DNA of 64,000 bases from Testudinibacter aquarius (GCF_004342725.1 NZ_SMCP01000012.1:1-64000); one strand, 5' to 3'; counted from the stretch's first letter, positions 37,149 to 46,325 are shown. Program-made: numbers and translations. Notes: generated from the letters alone by a model not told the origin.

Positions 37149-38612
37149 TTATAGCGAACGATAATTCGGCGCTTCTTTGGTAATCGTAACATCATGCACA
37201 TGGCTCTCTTTGATGCCGGCGCCGCTGATTTTGACGAATTCCGCTTTGGTGCGCAGTTCTTCGATGGTGGCGCAACCGGTTAACCCCATGCACGAACGCA
37301 AGCCGCCCATTTGCTGATGGATAATCTCCTTCAGCAGCCCTTTGTATGGAATGCGTCCTTCAATCCCTTCCGGTACGAGTTTATCGGCGGCATTATCCGA
37401 TTGGAAATAGCGATCCGACGAGCCTTTGGTCATCGCGCCTAATGAACCCATGCCTCGATAGGCTTTGAATGCACGGCCTTGATACAGTTCAATTTCGCCC
37501 GGCGCTTCTTCTGTGCCCGCCAACATTGAGCCCATCATCACGCAAGACGCCCCGGCAGCAATGGCTTTGGCTAAATCACCGGAATAGCGGATGCCCCCGT
37601 CTGCGATCACCGGAATACCACGCCCTTGCAGCGCTTCCGCTGCATCGGCGATTGCGGTGATTTGCGGCACACCAACACCGGTCACAATACGGGTGGTACA
37701 AATTGATCCGGGTCCGATCCCGACTTTAACCGCACTTGCGCCGGCATCAGCCAACGCAATCGCCCCGGCTGCGGTGGCGACGTTGCCCGCCACAATCGCT
37801 AGATCAGGATATTTGGCACGAGTTTCACGCACCCGTTGCAACACACCTTCAGAGTGTCCGTGTGAGGAATCAATCAACAGCACATCAACGCCGGCTTCCA
37901 CCAAAGCCTCAATTCGGCTTTCATTGCCCGGCGCCGCACCAACGGCTGCCCCGACCCGCAAGCGGCCAAATTTGTCTTTGCAGGCATTCGGTTTGCTTTC
38001 GGCTTTTTGGTAATCTTTAAGGGTGATCATCCCAACCAGTTTAAACGCATCGTTGACCACTAACACTTTTTCAATCCGGTGAGCGTGCATTAACGAAAAT
38101 GCCTCTTCGCGCGGTTCGTTTTCTTTCACAGTGACTAACCGCTCTTTCGGGGTCATCACCGATGTGACTGGACGATCCAAGTCGGTGACAAAACGTACGT
38201 CACGCCCGGTGACGATTCCAACCAATTCGCCATTTTCAGTAGTCACCGGATAGCCGGCAAACCCATTCTTTTTGCTTAATACTGCCAAATCACGCAAACT
38301 CATGTCTGGGCGCACTGTAATCGGGTCGGTGACAATACCGCTTTCAAACTTTTTCACACGACGCACACGATCTGCTTGGCGTTCGATGCTCATGTTTTTA
38401 TGGATGAAACCGATGCCGCCCTCTTGTGCAAGGGAAATCGCCAATTTCGCTTCGGTGACGGTGTCCATCGCCGCCGACAGCACCGGAATATTTAAGCGAA
38501 TGTCTTTGGTTAAGTAGGTGGATAAATCTGCAGTGTTTGGTAAAACGGTGGAATGGGCGGGAAGCAGTAAAACATCATCGAATGTTAGGGCTTCTTTCAC
38601 GACTCTTAGCAT
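37149..38612 (-). CDS. guaB: Inosine-5'-monophosphate dehydrogenase
   Basis: GuaB oxidises IMP to XMP, the committed step to guanine nucleotides. The barrel begins [19 protein letters not shown]. Two CBS domains lie at about residues 90-205 ([20 protein letters not shown] and [20 protein letters not shown]). The catalytic cysteine loop is [18 protein letters not shown] (about residue 304). The flap has GRIPYKGLL. The 487-residue length is standard. No purine-repressor box was recognised upstream. The next gene downstream on the same strand is the DUF4299-like gene, not guaA. Confidence 0.97.
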   Translation of the reverse strand: MLRVVKEALTFDDVLLLPAHSTVLPNTADLSTYLTKDIRLNIPVLSAAMDTVTEAKLAISLAQEGGIGFIHKNMSIERQADRVRRVKKFESGIVTDPITVRPDMSLRDLAVLSKKNGFAGYPVTTENGELVGIVTGRDVRFVTDLDRPVTSVMTPKERLVTVKENEPREEAFSLMHAHRIEKVLVVNDAFKLVGMITLKDYQKAESKPNACKDKFGRLRVGAAVGAAPGNESRIEALVEAGVDVLLIDSSHGHSEGVLQRVRETRAKYPDLAIVAGNVATAAGAIALADAGASAVKVGIGPGSICTTRIVTGVGVPQITAIADAAEALQGRGIPVIADGGIRYSGDLAKAIAAGASCVMMGSMLAGTEEAPGEIELYQGRAFKAYRGMGSLGAMTKGSSDRYFQSDNAADKLVPEGIEGRIPYKGLLKEIIHQQMGGLRSCMGLTGCATIEELRTKAEFVKISGAGIKESHVHDVTITKEAPNYRSL

Positions 38613-38796
38613 GGCAATATCTCTCTAATTGGAAAGTTGAAGTAAAAATATTGCGCTCGGATTATACAGATCTTCATTTGAGTTGTGAATTTTTTCTTTC
38701 GCTTTTTTCCGCTGCTATTTTTTCGTACATTGGGCTTGAGCTCATGCCACGATTGCCGTAGCATGGCAACAATTTTTTATTGACAAGCAAGGATAG

Positions 38797-39924
38797 ATGA
38801 TGCGGTATGACAAAATGAGTGCATTTATTGTAATGGATATTGTGCGTGAAGCAGGGAAATACCCAAATGCCATTCATTTTGAAATCGGGCAACCCGATTT
38901 GCCTCCGTCGCCTAGGGTGAAAGCCGCATTACAAAGTGCGGTCGAAGATAACCGTTTCAGCTACACCGAAAGTTTAGGCTTATATGCGCTGCGTGAGAAA
39001 ATTTGCCAATATTATCGCACCACTTATCAAATCGACATCGCCCCGGAACGTGTGCTGCTCACACCGGGCACCAGCGGCGCTTTTTTGATTGCTTATGCGT
39101 TGACGCTGGCAGACGGCGATAAACTGGGTTTAACCGATCCGTCTTATCCGTGCTACAAAAATTTTGCCCACATGATGGAAGTTGAACCGCACTTTATAGC
39201 GGTTGATAAAAGCAGTTGCTATCAATTAACTGTCGCACAGCTGCAAGCGCAAGCTGAAAAAATCCGCGCCTTGCAGATTTCTTCCCCTGCCAATCCGACC
39301 GGTAATATTTACAGCGCTGAAAATTTGCAAGCCTTAAATGAATATTGCCGTCAGCATGAAATTGCTTTTATTTCTGACGAACTGTATCACGGCTTAGTCT
39401 ATGAAGAACAAGCCGCCACCGCACTGCAATTCAACCCTGATGCGTATGTGATCAACGGCTTTTCCAAATATTTCTGCATGCCCGGCGCACGCTTAGGCTG
39501 GATTATCGTGCCGCAACACAAAGTGCGGGAAGCGGAAATTATTGCACAGAATATCTTTATCTGTGCACCGACCTTGAGCCAATACGGCGCATTAGAAGCG
39601 TTTGATCATGCGTATTTAGCCCAAATCCAAAATACTTTCCGTGAACGACGGGACTATCTATATAACGAACTAAAACAGCTTTTTACCATCGAATTTAAAC
39701 CGCAAGGGGCGTTTTATCTGTGGGCGGACGTATCGCATTACACCGATGACAGTTATCGCTTTGCCAAAGAAATGCTCGCTGAAATTCAAGTGGCCACCAC
39801 CCCGGGCATCGACTTCGGTACAAACGGCACCAAGCACTACCTGCGTTTTGCCTATACCCGTGAGATTGCCCATATGCGCGAAGGCGTGGAACGATTGAAA
39901 GGTTGGTTGAAATCGAAAAAATGA
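38797..39924 (+). CDS. PLP-dependent class I/II aminotransferase
   Basis: An aspartate-aminotransferase-superfamily enzyme of 375 residues. Key points are EIGQPDLPPSP near the N-terminus, LLTPGTSGAFLIAYAL, SSPANPTGNIYSAENLQAL and FISDELYHGLVY with the PLP-binding Asp and Tyr. The Schiff-base lysine is in NGFSKYFCMPGARLGW (about residue 224). The final arginine for carboxylate binding is in YLRFAYTREI. The amino donor cannot be read from sequence; aspartate, alanine or aromatic substrates are possible. The start is the first or second Met (MMRYDK). A perfect 16-base palindrome follows the stop codon. Confidence 0.85.
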   Translation: MMRYDKMSAFIVMDIVREAGKYPNAIHFEIGQPDLPPSPRVKAALQSAVEDNRFSYTESLGLYALREKICQYYRTTYQIDIAPERVLLTPGTSGAFLIAYALTLADGDKLGLTDPSYPCYKNFAHMMEVEPHFIAVDKSSCYQLTVAQLQAQAEKIRALQISSPANPTGNIYSAENLQALNEYCRQHEIAFISDELYHGLVYEEQAATALQFNPDAYVINGFSKYFCMPGARLGWIIVPQHKVREAEIIAQNIFICAPTLSQYGALEAFDHAYLAQIQNTFRERRDYLYNELKQLFTIEFKPQGAFYLWADVSHYTDDSYRFAKEMLAEIQVATTPGIDFGTNGTKHYLRFAYTREIAHMREGVERLKGWLKSKK

Positions 39925-39927
39925 TAA

Positions 39928-39943
39928 GGCGGCAATTGCCGCC
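39928..39943. terminator. Perfect palindrome after the aminotransferase gene
   Basis: GGCGGCAATTGCCGCC is a perfect 16-base palindrome three bases past the stop of the aminotransferase and before the convergent cytochrome gene. It could form a strong stem and end transcription, although the T run is short. Confidence 0.55.
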
Positions 39944-39961
39944 CGTTAGGTTATTTGATGA

Positions 39962-40522
39962 TTATTGGTTTTTAAAACCCAGCATTCGTTTTAGGGTGTT
40001 GTTTTTATCAATAATATGGTGTTTCAATGCGCCAGCAACATGCAACAAAATCGCAGCCAGCATAATGGGAAGCAGGCTTTCGTGAACTTCACCGGCAATG
40101 CTCGCCAAGTCCGGATTTAACGTTTGACGCTGACCGTCCACTAGATTTGCCGACATCAAATCCAAACCAAATAGTTGCAGCCCGTGACCACCACCGATCG
40201 AGAGCAGCATTCCGGAAATCGGGAATGCCAATGTGCCTAAAATCAAAACCCAATGTACCAATTTTGCCAAAGCCTCTTCCCAGCTTTTGTGTTGCGCAAC
40301 CGGTTGCGGCCAGCCATTTTTCCAGCGCCATAACGCACGGATCACAATAAAGAAAAAGATAAAAATGCCCAAAGATTTATGGGTTGGGTACAAATCATAA
40401 CTGCTGGTTTCAGTCATATAAACCCCTAAACTCATCAAACCGAGGATAAAAAAGGCAATTAGCCAATGCAGTGAGAGAGTGATATGCGACAGGCGTTCGC
40501 GCGTATCTTTCATTTTTGACAT
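39962..40522 (-). CDS. Cytochrome b561-family protein
   Basis: A 186-residue di-heme cytochrome b of the bacterial b561 group, with four transmembrane helices. The first heme histidine is seen in ITLSLHWLIAFFILG. Another histidine is in YPTHKSLGIFIFFFIVIRAL, and a further pair is in LVHWVLILGTLAFPISG and LHVAGALKHHIIDKNN. Members move electrons from the membrane quinone pool to oxygen radicals or other acceptors. It is convergent with the aminotransferase and stands alone. Confidence 0.87.
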   Translation of the reverse strand: MSKMKDTRERLSHITLSLHWLIAFFILGLMSLGVYMTETSSYDLYPTHKSLGIFIFFFIVIRALWRWKNGWPQPVAQHKSWEEALAKLVHWVLILGTLAFPISGMLLSIGGGHGLQLFGLDLMSANLVDGQRQTLNPDLASIAGEVHESLLPIMLAAILLHVAGALKHHIIDKNNTLKRMLGFKNQ

Positions 40523-40637
40523 ACCATGTTCCTGTGAGTAAATATTGTTTTAAATAAAAATGCGTTAGCGGGCGACTATTATAATCAGTTCGCCACTAAA
40601 GCATAGCAGAAATTAGTTAAAATTTGCTTAAGCGCCA

Positions 40638-41984
40638 CTATACATCAGACGTATCCGGCGAAATGTCAATCACGCGACTCACCACTGCGCCACGGCTGAA
40701 ACGGGTGGTGATGTTGTCACCCAAATGCAACTGGCGACTGTCTACAATCGCCTTGCCCTGTGCATTTTGGCTGATCGAATAGCCCCGTGCCAGCACATTC
40801 AGCGGGCTTAAGCTGTTCAATTTGGCGCAAGCACCGGAAAATTGGTACTGTTTAACGCTCATATTCTTTTCAATCGCGGTTGCTAACCGCACTTTCCATT
40901 GTTGCAAATGCTGCTGCTGTTGTCCGATAGGATAACGCAATGGATTTTGCTGTAGTCGCTGCTGTAAATTGGCGTGACGATTAATCTTGCGATCCAGCTG
41001 TTTAGTCAGCGCTTGTTTTAAACGCCAGAGCAATTGCACGCTTTGCTGGCGCTGAAATGCCAATTGTTTGCTTGGATGCTGGTTGGCAAGGCGTAGTCTT
41101 AAGCGTTCCAACCGTTGTTGTTGGCGGTTGAACAAGCGATCAAACGCCATTTCCAAATGTTGTAGGCTATATTGTAAGCGTTGCAGCAGCTCTTTATGAT
41201 CTCGGCTAACCATCGCCGCCGCTGCTGACGGCGTTGGTGCGCGTAGATCAGCCACAAAATCAGCGATAGTGACATCCGTTTCATGCCCGACGGCACTGAT
41301 AATCGGGATCTGCGAGGCAAAAATCGCTCTTGCCACCGCTTCTTCATTAAAGCACCACAAATCTTCCAACGAACCGCCGCCACGCCCGACAATCAGCACA
41401 TCTGCTTCTTGACGTATATTCGCCAGCTCGATCATTTGTACGATCTCCGCGGTGGCATCTTTGCCTTGCACTTGCGTCGGGTAGATCACCACTTCTAAAC
41501 TGGGATCGCGCCGTTGCAGCACCTGCAAAATATCTTGCAGCGCCGCACCGCTCTTCGAGGTCACAATGCCAATCCGGCGATTAAAGTGCGGTATCGGTTT
41601 TTTGAGTTGTTGTGCAAACAAGCCTTCCGCAGCTAGCTTTTGTTTCAGTTGTTCAAATTGTTGCTGTAATAAGCCGTCACCGGCAGGTTGCATGCTGTCG
41701 ATAATCAGTTGGTAATCGCCACGCGGTTCATACAAGCTAACCGTTCCACGCACCAGCACTTGCATACCGTTCTGCGGACGAAAACCCACTCGGCTGTTTT
41801 TCATACGGAACATGGCACAACGCAGTTGCGCATTTTCATCTTTGAGGCTGAGATACCAATGCCCGGACACCGGTTGGCTGAAGTTGGAAATTTCCCCGGT
41901 CAGCCAAATATGCCCAAGCTGCTCTTCCAGCAATAAGCGTGCGGTTTGATTGAGTTGACTGACGGAGTAGATGGTGTTTTGCAT
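40638..41984 (-). CDS. xseA: Exodeoxyribonuclease VII large subunit
   Basis: XseA with XseB degrades single-stranded DNA from both ends. The N-terminal OB fold begins SVSQLNQTARLLLEEQLGHI, followed by GEISNFSQPVSGHWYLSLKD. The catalytic core includes IGIVTSKSGAALQDIL and VGRGGGSLEDLWCFNEE. The long coiled-coil region is rich in Gln, Arg and Leu (about residues 250-370). The C-terminus has LARGYSI. At 448 residues the size is normal. xseB is not in this window. The upstream region is filled by the hairpin-chain repeat. Confidence 0.95.
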   Translation of the reverse strand: MQNTIYSVSQLNQTARLLLEEQLGHIWLTGEISNFSQPVSGHWYLSLKDENAQLRCAMFRMKNSRVGFRPQNGMQVLVRGTVSLYEPRGDYQLIIDSMQPAGDGLLQQQFEQLKQKLAAEGLFAQQLKKPIPHFNRRIGIVTSKSGAALQDILQVLQRRDPSLEVVIYPTQVQGKDATAEIVQMIELANIRQEADVLIVGRGGGSLEDLWCFNEEAVARAIFASQIPIISAVGHETDVTIADFVADLRAPTPSAAAAMVSRDHKELLQRLQYSLQHLEMAFDRLFNRQQQRLERLRLRLANQHPSKQLAFQRQQSVQLLWRLKQALTKQLDRKINRHANLQQRLQQNPLRYPIGQQQQHLQQWKVRLATAIEKNMSVKQYQFSGACAKLNSLSPLNVLARGYSISQNAQGKAIVDSRQLHLGDNITTRFSRGAVVSRVIDISPDTSDV

Positions 41985-42040
41985 GGGATTACCGTTATTA
42001 TATGATTATTTTCGTATTTTTATCTTTTATCTTAAGTTAA

Positions 42041-42250
42041 CTATCGGATTTCGCCGATGGCGACTTACTTTTCTTCGCCAAAGAAAAGTAAGCCAAAGAA
42101 AGGCGACCCCAGTTGTAGTGCGACTCTTCGCCTTTGCTAATTTCTACGGTCAATTTGTAAACTTGCCTGCTACGCAGGCTTCGAACACGACAAATTGACC
42201 TTGAAATCTTCACGCAAACGCTCAGGCACTACAGATGGGGAATTTAAAAC
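42041..42250. repeat. Hairpin-chain extragenic element, copy 2
   Basis: It begins CTATCGGATTTCGCCGATGG with CGACTT, continues CTTCGCCAAAGAAAAG and AAAGGCGACCCC, and ends GCTCAGGCACTAC with GGGAATTTAAAAC. This is the reverse complement of the ordered blocks at 7437-7712. Inside, GGTCAATTTGT and ACAAATTGACC frame a CCTGC/GCAGG hairpin. It fills much of the 415-base gap between roxA and xseA; the remaining 150 bases are AT-rich with nothing recognised. Confidence 0.7.
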
Positions 42251-42399
42251 CAAACGCACCTCACTTTCATTTTTCTTTCTATTTTTAAAATCTCATACTT
42301 TCCGTCGTGTTTTTCTGCTTCCCTTGTGAACCACATTAGAGGGTGTAAAATTTAAAAGAAAGTCGCCGCAAAGCGAAATAACAGTAGCAATAAATAAGC

Positions 42400-43614
42400 C
42401 TACTCCCCCAGCACCAACCAACCGTTTTCCAGCCAACTGCACAGCGAATCCAACAACAGATCCTGCGCCATTTCATCATCACAATTTGCGACATAATCTT
42501 GCAAAGCCGCCCAATCCAACACAACGCCGTTTGCCAGATCTTTTAAAACCGCACTTTCCAGTTCGCTTAACTCGTCTAACCATTCGCCATTGACGTACAA
42601 TGCAAACGGCTGTTTGGTATAAAGCATTTTACTGTTGCTGTCCTGCTGAATGGTTGCACCGTCTTGTAACATCTCGCTCAATTCTTCCGGATAAAATTCA
42701 TCGTCCGATTGTAATAACTCATAACGACGGCTGCTGACCGCAGTTGCCACCGCATGCTGAAATAATCGATCAAACTCTGGCGACTGGCTCAGATGATCCA
42801 ACAATTGCTGTTTCATATTCTGCACCATTGCCGGATCCAGTTGCGCCAATAGTTGAGCATTTGGCGACAAACGCAACGGAATATTCAACGATGCCGGATT
42901 AAAGTGCGGTGTCGGGTGGCAGATCGCATCATTGATATTGTCGATCAAATCGCCCAAATTCGGATAACGCAACCCGAACGACACCGTCAAACAGTCATCC
43001 TGCGCCACGCCGTAATGCGACAAACGTGACGGCACATACAGCACATCGCCCGGCGCCATCACTTCATCCAGCAACAAATCGCCCATCTCATCAAAAATTC
43101 GAATCGGTTGATTGGGTTTGAATTCGGTGCTCGGGTCGCACCATTTGCCGAGTTGCCAACGACGATGTCCGTATGCCTGCACTAAAAATACATCGTATTC
43201 ATCATAATGCCGCCCGACCGAGCCGCCTTGCGGCGCATACGACACCATAATATCGTCACGCTGCCATTGCGGAATAAAACCAAATGCTTGCCATAATTCG
43301 CCTAACTCCGGTGACCACTGTTCCAAATTTTGCACCAACACCGACCACTGCGGCGGCAATTTGCTAAAATCTTTTTTGTTTAATGGGCTGGTTTTCAGTG
43401 TCCACCGCTCTTCGCCCTGCGGATCTTGTTCGGTTTTCAACAAGCGTGCCGTCACCTCGTCCTGCTGTGCCAAGTCAATAATATCTTGCGGTTCAAGCAA
43501 GCCAACGATTTGCGGCAAGCCGTTTTTAATCAACAAGGGTTTTTTCTGCCAATATTGTGCAAGAAACTGCTCGGCACTGATTTCATTCGGAAGACAATAA
43601 GCGATTTTTGACAT
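42400..43614 (-). CDS. roxA: Ribosomal protein uL16 3-hydroxylase (RoxA/YcfD type)
   Basis: A JmjC-type 2-oxoglutarate and iron(II)-dependent oxygenase that hydroxylates an arginine of ribosomal protein uL16. The iron-binding motif is in GRHYDEYDVFLVQAYGHRRW (His and Asp). The second histidine is in PSRLSHYGVAQDDCLTVSFG. The winged-helix C-terminal part follows. At 404 residues it is a little longer than E. coli RoxA (373). It lies after ratB on the same strand, about 30 bases apart, so the three genes could form one transcript. Confidence 0.9.
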   Translation of the reverse strand: MSKIAYCLPNEISAEQFLAQYWQKKPLLIKNGLPQIVGLLEPQDIIDLAQQDEVTARLLKTEQDPQGEERWTLKTSPLNKKDFSKLPPQWSVLVQNLEQWSPELGELWQAFGFIPQWQRDDIMVSYAPQGGSVGRHYDEYDVFLVQAYGHRRWQLGKWCDPSTEFKPNQPIRIFDEMGDLLLDEVMAPGDVLYVPSRLSHYGVAQDDCLTVSFGLRYPNLGDLIDNINDAICHPTPHFNPASLNIPLRLSPNAQLLAQLDPAMVQNMKQQLLDHLSQSPEFDRLFQHAVATAVSSRRYELLQSDDEFYPEELSEMLQDGATIQQDSNSKMLYTKQPFALYVNGEWLDELSELESAVLKDLANGVVLDWAALQDYVANCDDEMAQDLLLDSLCSWLENGWLVLGE

Positions 43615-43642
43615 GGAGTTATCCTTTTAATTTAAAGTCTGT

Positions 43643-44017
43643 TTATGCTTGTTTTTTAGCCAACGCTTTGGCTTCGGCACGTTGCTGTTTTTCTTGCGCC
43701 TTTTGCGCGTCTAATTCTTGTTTTTGTTGCTCGGCACGCTTGCGACGAATCTCTTTCGGATCGGCCAGCAACGGACGGTAAATTTCAATCCGATCGCCGT
43801 CTTGCAACACATCGGTCAATTTTGCCAAACGGCTGAAAATGCCGACGCTGTTGCTGCGCAGATCAATCTCTTTATATTGTTCCAAAATTCCCGATTGTAG
43901 AATCGCATTTTGGATAATCGTGCCCGGTTCAACTTGATAACTTTGCAGAAAATAGCTGTCCGGTAGCGCATACGCAATTTGAATCGTAATGTTGTCTACT
44001 GTCGTTGGTTCAGACAT
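43643..44017 (-). CDS. ratB: RnfH/RatB-family ubiquitin-like protein
   Basis: A small protein of 124 residues with a beta-grasp fold (NITIQIAYALPDSYFLQSYQ, then VGIFSRLAKLTDVLQDGDRI and EIYRPL) and a basic, Lys/Arg/Gln/Ala-rich helical tail. The start chosen is the ATG at 44017, which overlaps the ratA stop by eight bases; the longer frame runs into ratA. The name RatB comes from its partner ratA, and a toxin-antitoxin role for the pair is not established. Confidence 0.85.
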   Translation of the reverse strand: MSEPTTVDNITIQIAYALPDSYFLQSYQVEPGTIIQNAILQSGILEQYKEIDLRSNSVGIFSRLAKLTDVLQDGDRIEIYRPLLADPKEIRRKRAEQQKQELDAQKAQEKQQRAEAKALAKKQA

Positions 44018-44444
44018 CGTACACCTCTTTGGCGCGCTGTTTAAACGCATCTATCATCTTCATCGTCAGCTGTTCAAAAATTTTGCCGAATACCGCACTG
44101 ATTAGCGCACTGGAAAATTCAAAATCGAGTTTCAACCGAATTTGGCAGCTGTGTTCATCAATTTCATCAAACTGCCAATAGCCTTGTAAGAAACGGAACG
44201 GCCCTTCGACCAGCTGCATTTGGATCTGTTTATTCGGTTGCATAGTGTTGCGGGTGGTAAATTGTTGGCTAATTCCGGCTTTGCTGATCACCAACTGCGC
44301 CGTCAATTCATTTTCATTGCTAACCAATGTTTGGCTGGCAACACAACCCGGCAGAAATTCCGGATATTGTTCGTAATTATTAACCAATTGATACATCTGC
44401 GTTGCGCTGTAACCCACCAACGCCGATTGATTAACGGACGGCAT
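44010..44444 (-). CDS. ratA: RatA-type START/COQ10-like protein
   Basis: A 144-residue START-domain protein like E. coli RatA and eukaryotic Coq10. Family segments include YSATQMYQLVNNYEQYPEFL, PGCVASQTLV and VEGPFRFLQGYWQFDEI. The hydrophobic cavity suggests binding of ubiquinone or another lipid. RatA was reported to inhibit 70S association in E. coli, but Coq10-like quinone handling is the more general role. Its stop overlaps the ratB start, so the two are translationally linked. Confidence 0.9.
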   Translation of the reverse strand: MPSVNQSALVGYSATQMYQLVNNYEQYPEFLPGCVASQTLVSNENELTAQLVISKAGISQQFTTRNTMQPNKQIQMQLVEGPFRFLQGYWQFDEIDEHSCQIRLKLDFEFSSALISAVFGKIFEQLTMKMIDAFKQRAKEVYDV

Positions 44445-44613
44445 GAGATTCCTACTTATAGCAAAAAATAATCTGCGTAATATACGCTATGGAATGGGGA
44501 AGATCAAACGAGAGACGCTGCCAATCTAAAGAATCATTATCGCTAATTTAATCGGTTCAAAAGTCACTTTTTCTTTTCAGATTAACAAATTAATAATAAA
44601 AGTATCGTTGCGC

Positions 44614-44640
44614 TTGACATCCCCCCCTTTAAAGTAGGAT
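44614..44640 (+). promoter_or_regulatory. Candidate promoter with a C7 tract in the spacer
   Basis: TTGACA at 44614-44619 and TAGGAT at 44635-44640 are 15 bases apart, and the spacer contains seven C bases. It lies about 35 bases before the start of the 219-residue membrane protein gene. A length change of the C run would alter spacing. Confidence 0.45.
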
Positions 44641-44676
44641 AACAAAACTGTTTATTTTCTTCTTTAAGGGATCATT

Positions 44677-45336
44677 ATGCAACAAAATAAATCACAACAA
44701 ATCCTAAAAATGCTCAACCAAGTTAATTGGGTTTATCGTATCCTATTTTGGGTTATTATTGCTTTCTTTGGTTTAATTGTGGTCGAGAATTTTATCCAAG
44801 GTTTGACTAATGGCATTATTACCTTAATCATCTCTATTTTTGTCGCCTTGTTCTTAATTAAACTGGTTTTCGGTATTATCAATTTAACCTATGCCAATCT
44901 ACAATATACTCGTTGTCTGAAATTAATGAATGAACAGCTTAGAGAATCCGGCATTTCCACCACCTTATCGCAGCAATCAAAAGTACCACCTAGCCTGTTT
45001 GCCATCGATACCGCCAACAAATTACTGTTTATCAATAACCAACAGACTGATTATGAACCGCTTGTCTTTGATAAAGCAAAGTTAATTTCCGCAAAAGTGG
45101 AACGGGAATCAACCGTTCACACCACGACGAAGCATAAAGGCAATGTCGCCGTATTTGGCTCATCATTTGGTTATAACTTCGGCAGTAAATCAACCTCCAC
45201 CAGCCATATTACGGAAACTGCTTTTTTAGAATTGCAATATTTAACCGAGCAGAAAACCAGTTTTACTCTTGTTATTCCCTATGGCGGCAATCGTCGTGGC
45301 GCAGAAGAAGCATTGAATACAATCCAGCAGTTCTAG
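44677..45336 (+). CDS. Membrane protein of unknown function
   Basis: A 219-residue protein that I do not recognise. Two hydrophobic segments (ILFWVIIAFFGLIVVENFI, and GIITLIISIFVALFLIKLVF, about residues 22-75) form a hairpin anchor. The rest is a soluble domain of about 140 residues with a Ser/Thr/Gly-rich stretch (TTKHKGNVAVFGSSFGYNFG) and short beta-like repeats. An AAGGGATC stretch precedes the ATG. It is monocistronic, ending at an 18-bp hairpin terminator, and lies next to the TA-rich region, but no link to it is shown. Confidence 0.6.
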   Translation: MQQNKSQQILKMLNQVNWVYRILFWVIIAFFGLIVVENFIQGLTNGIITLIISIFVALFLIKLVFGIINLTYANLQYTRCLKLMNEQLRESGISTTLSQQSKVPPSLFAIDTANKLLFINNQQTDYEPLVFDKAKLISAKVERESTVHTTTKHKGNVAVFGSSFGYNFGSKSTSTSHITETAFLELQYLTEQKTSFTLVIPYGGNRRGAEEALNTIQQF

Positions 45337-45341
45337 AGTAG

Positions 45342-45382
45342 TATTCCTAACCAAGGGAATAAACTTCCTTTGGTTAGGAATA
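45342..45382. terminator. 18-bp stem-loop between the membrane protein gene and hicB
   Basis: TATTCCTAACCAAGGGAA and TTCCTTTGGTTAGGAATA pair over 18 positions with one wobble and a five-base loop. It separates two convergent genes. There is little T run, so it may also be another dispersed palindrome. Confidence 0.65.
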
Positions 45383-45399
45383 AATGACGTTATTATCCA

Positions 45400-45822
45400 T
45401 TATGACAAACTAACACTTAAATTAAGCTTCTTGCCTAAAGCTGAAAATGCACGTCCGATCGTGTCAATTTTGGTGGTGTGGTTTAAATTTGTGATCCGCT
45501 GCATTTCCTGCGGTTTTACCTTAATACGCCTTGCCAATTCCACATTACTAATATTTTGTGCGATCATTTCATTTAGCAGTAACACTTTTGCCGCCACACT
45601 GAGCGGCAATTCAATCAGATATTCTCCCTGCTGCACCGCACTTGGTGAAGGCACAGCACGATGATCTTCAAAATAAAAATCCATTGCAGTCAATAACGCA
45701 TCTTTTGCCATAAAAAATGCATCGTCCAAATCATCACCGCAAGTAATCGCTTCGGGAATATCACGAAAAGTGACATTATAACCGCCACCCTCTTTATCAA
45801 ATTTTGCCGGATAGAACATCAT
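45400..45822 (-). CDS. hicB: HicB-family antitoxin
   Basis: A 140-residue antitoxin with two parts. The N-terminal HicB partial RNase H-like fold is seen in FYPAKFDKEGGGYNVTFRDI and PEAITCGDDLDDAFFMAKDA. The C-terminal DNA-binding helix-turn-helix is NISNVELARRIKVKPQEMQR (about residues 90-110). It blocks the HicA RNase and represses the operon. It lies 39 bases after hicA on the same strand. Confidence 0.92.
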   Translation of the reverse strand: MMFYPAKFDKEGGGYNVTFRDIPEAITCGDDLDDAFFMAKDALLTAMDFYFEDHRAVPSPSAVQQGEYLIELPLSVAAKVLLLNEMIAQNISNVELARRIKVKPQEMQRITNLNHTTKIDTIGRAFSALGKKLNLSVSLS

Positions 45823-45861
45823 TACCTCTTACCGATTAACAGCCAAAAATTTATATTAATA

Positions 45862-46038
45862 TTACTTAAGACCTAATTGCTTTTTAACTGCCTGAACTGT
45901 CCCCGTTTTTATCTCTTTCGACGGATGACGAGGGAGCACCGATTGTTTGCCGTTAAGATACAATCTGATATGATTCGAACCCTCTTTTTTCTCAACACCC
46001 TGCGCAATTAGCCATCTTAAAAACTCACGTTGTTTCAT
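45862..46038 (-). CDS. hicA: HicA-family mRNA interferase toxin
   Basis: A 58-residue dsRBD-like toxin that cleaves mRNA. The catalytic histidine is in GSNHIRLYLNGK and the conserved core is SVLPRHPSKEIKTGTVQAVK. The start taken is the ATG at 46038 (MKQREFLRW), as in other HicA proteins; a longer frame from 46107 reads into AT-rich upstream DNA. It is complete, so the module is likely functional. Its promoter candidate is at 46066-46094. Confidence 0.9.
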   Translation of the reverse strand: MKQREFLRWLIAQGVEKKEGSNHIRLYLNGKQSVLPRHPSKEIKTGTVQAVKKQLGLK

Positions 46039-46065
46039 CCTTCCCCGTGGTTTTAAGATAAATTT

Positions 46066-46094
46066 AAAATAAACAAAAATGATTATTTCGTCAA
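46066..46094 (-). promoter_or_regulatory. Candidate hicAB promoter
   Basis: On the minus strand TTGACG and TATTTT are 17 bases apart, ending about 28 bases before the hicA ATG. CAAGAAAAA and TTTTTCTTG arms at 46092-46129 overlap it and could be the HicB operator. Confidence 0.5.
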
Positions 46095-46308
46095 GAAAAA
46101 CAAACAAAAATGTTGATTTATTTTTCTTGTCTTAAACAAATAATGGCGTAAGAAAAATCAAGCGACAAACAGATTAAACCTATTTTTCGATCTAGATCGT
46201 AGAATAATATAACAAGTCTTTTTATTTATAAAAAATTCATTTAAAAACAATTGGTTGTTTCTTAAATTAAATATTTAATGCAAGAAACGATTCAAACCAT
46301 TTCAAACC

Positions 46309-46325
46309 GTAGCGCTATACGCTAC
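46309..46325. promoter_or_regulatory. Palindrome at the higBA-1 promoter
   Basis: GTAGCG, five bases (CTATA) and CGCTAC form a perfect inverted repeat overlapping a TACAAT -10-like sequence, 24 bases before higB. The position fits autorepression by HigA. Confidence 0.5.

Noticed and set aside
43643-44444. ratA/ratB as an active toxin-antitoxin pair
   Set aside because: The names are historical. RatA is a START/Coq10-like protein and RatB a ubiquitin-like protein, so they are not counted among the TA modules.
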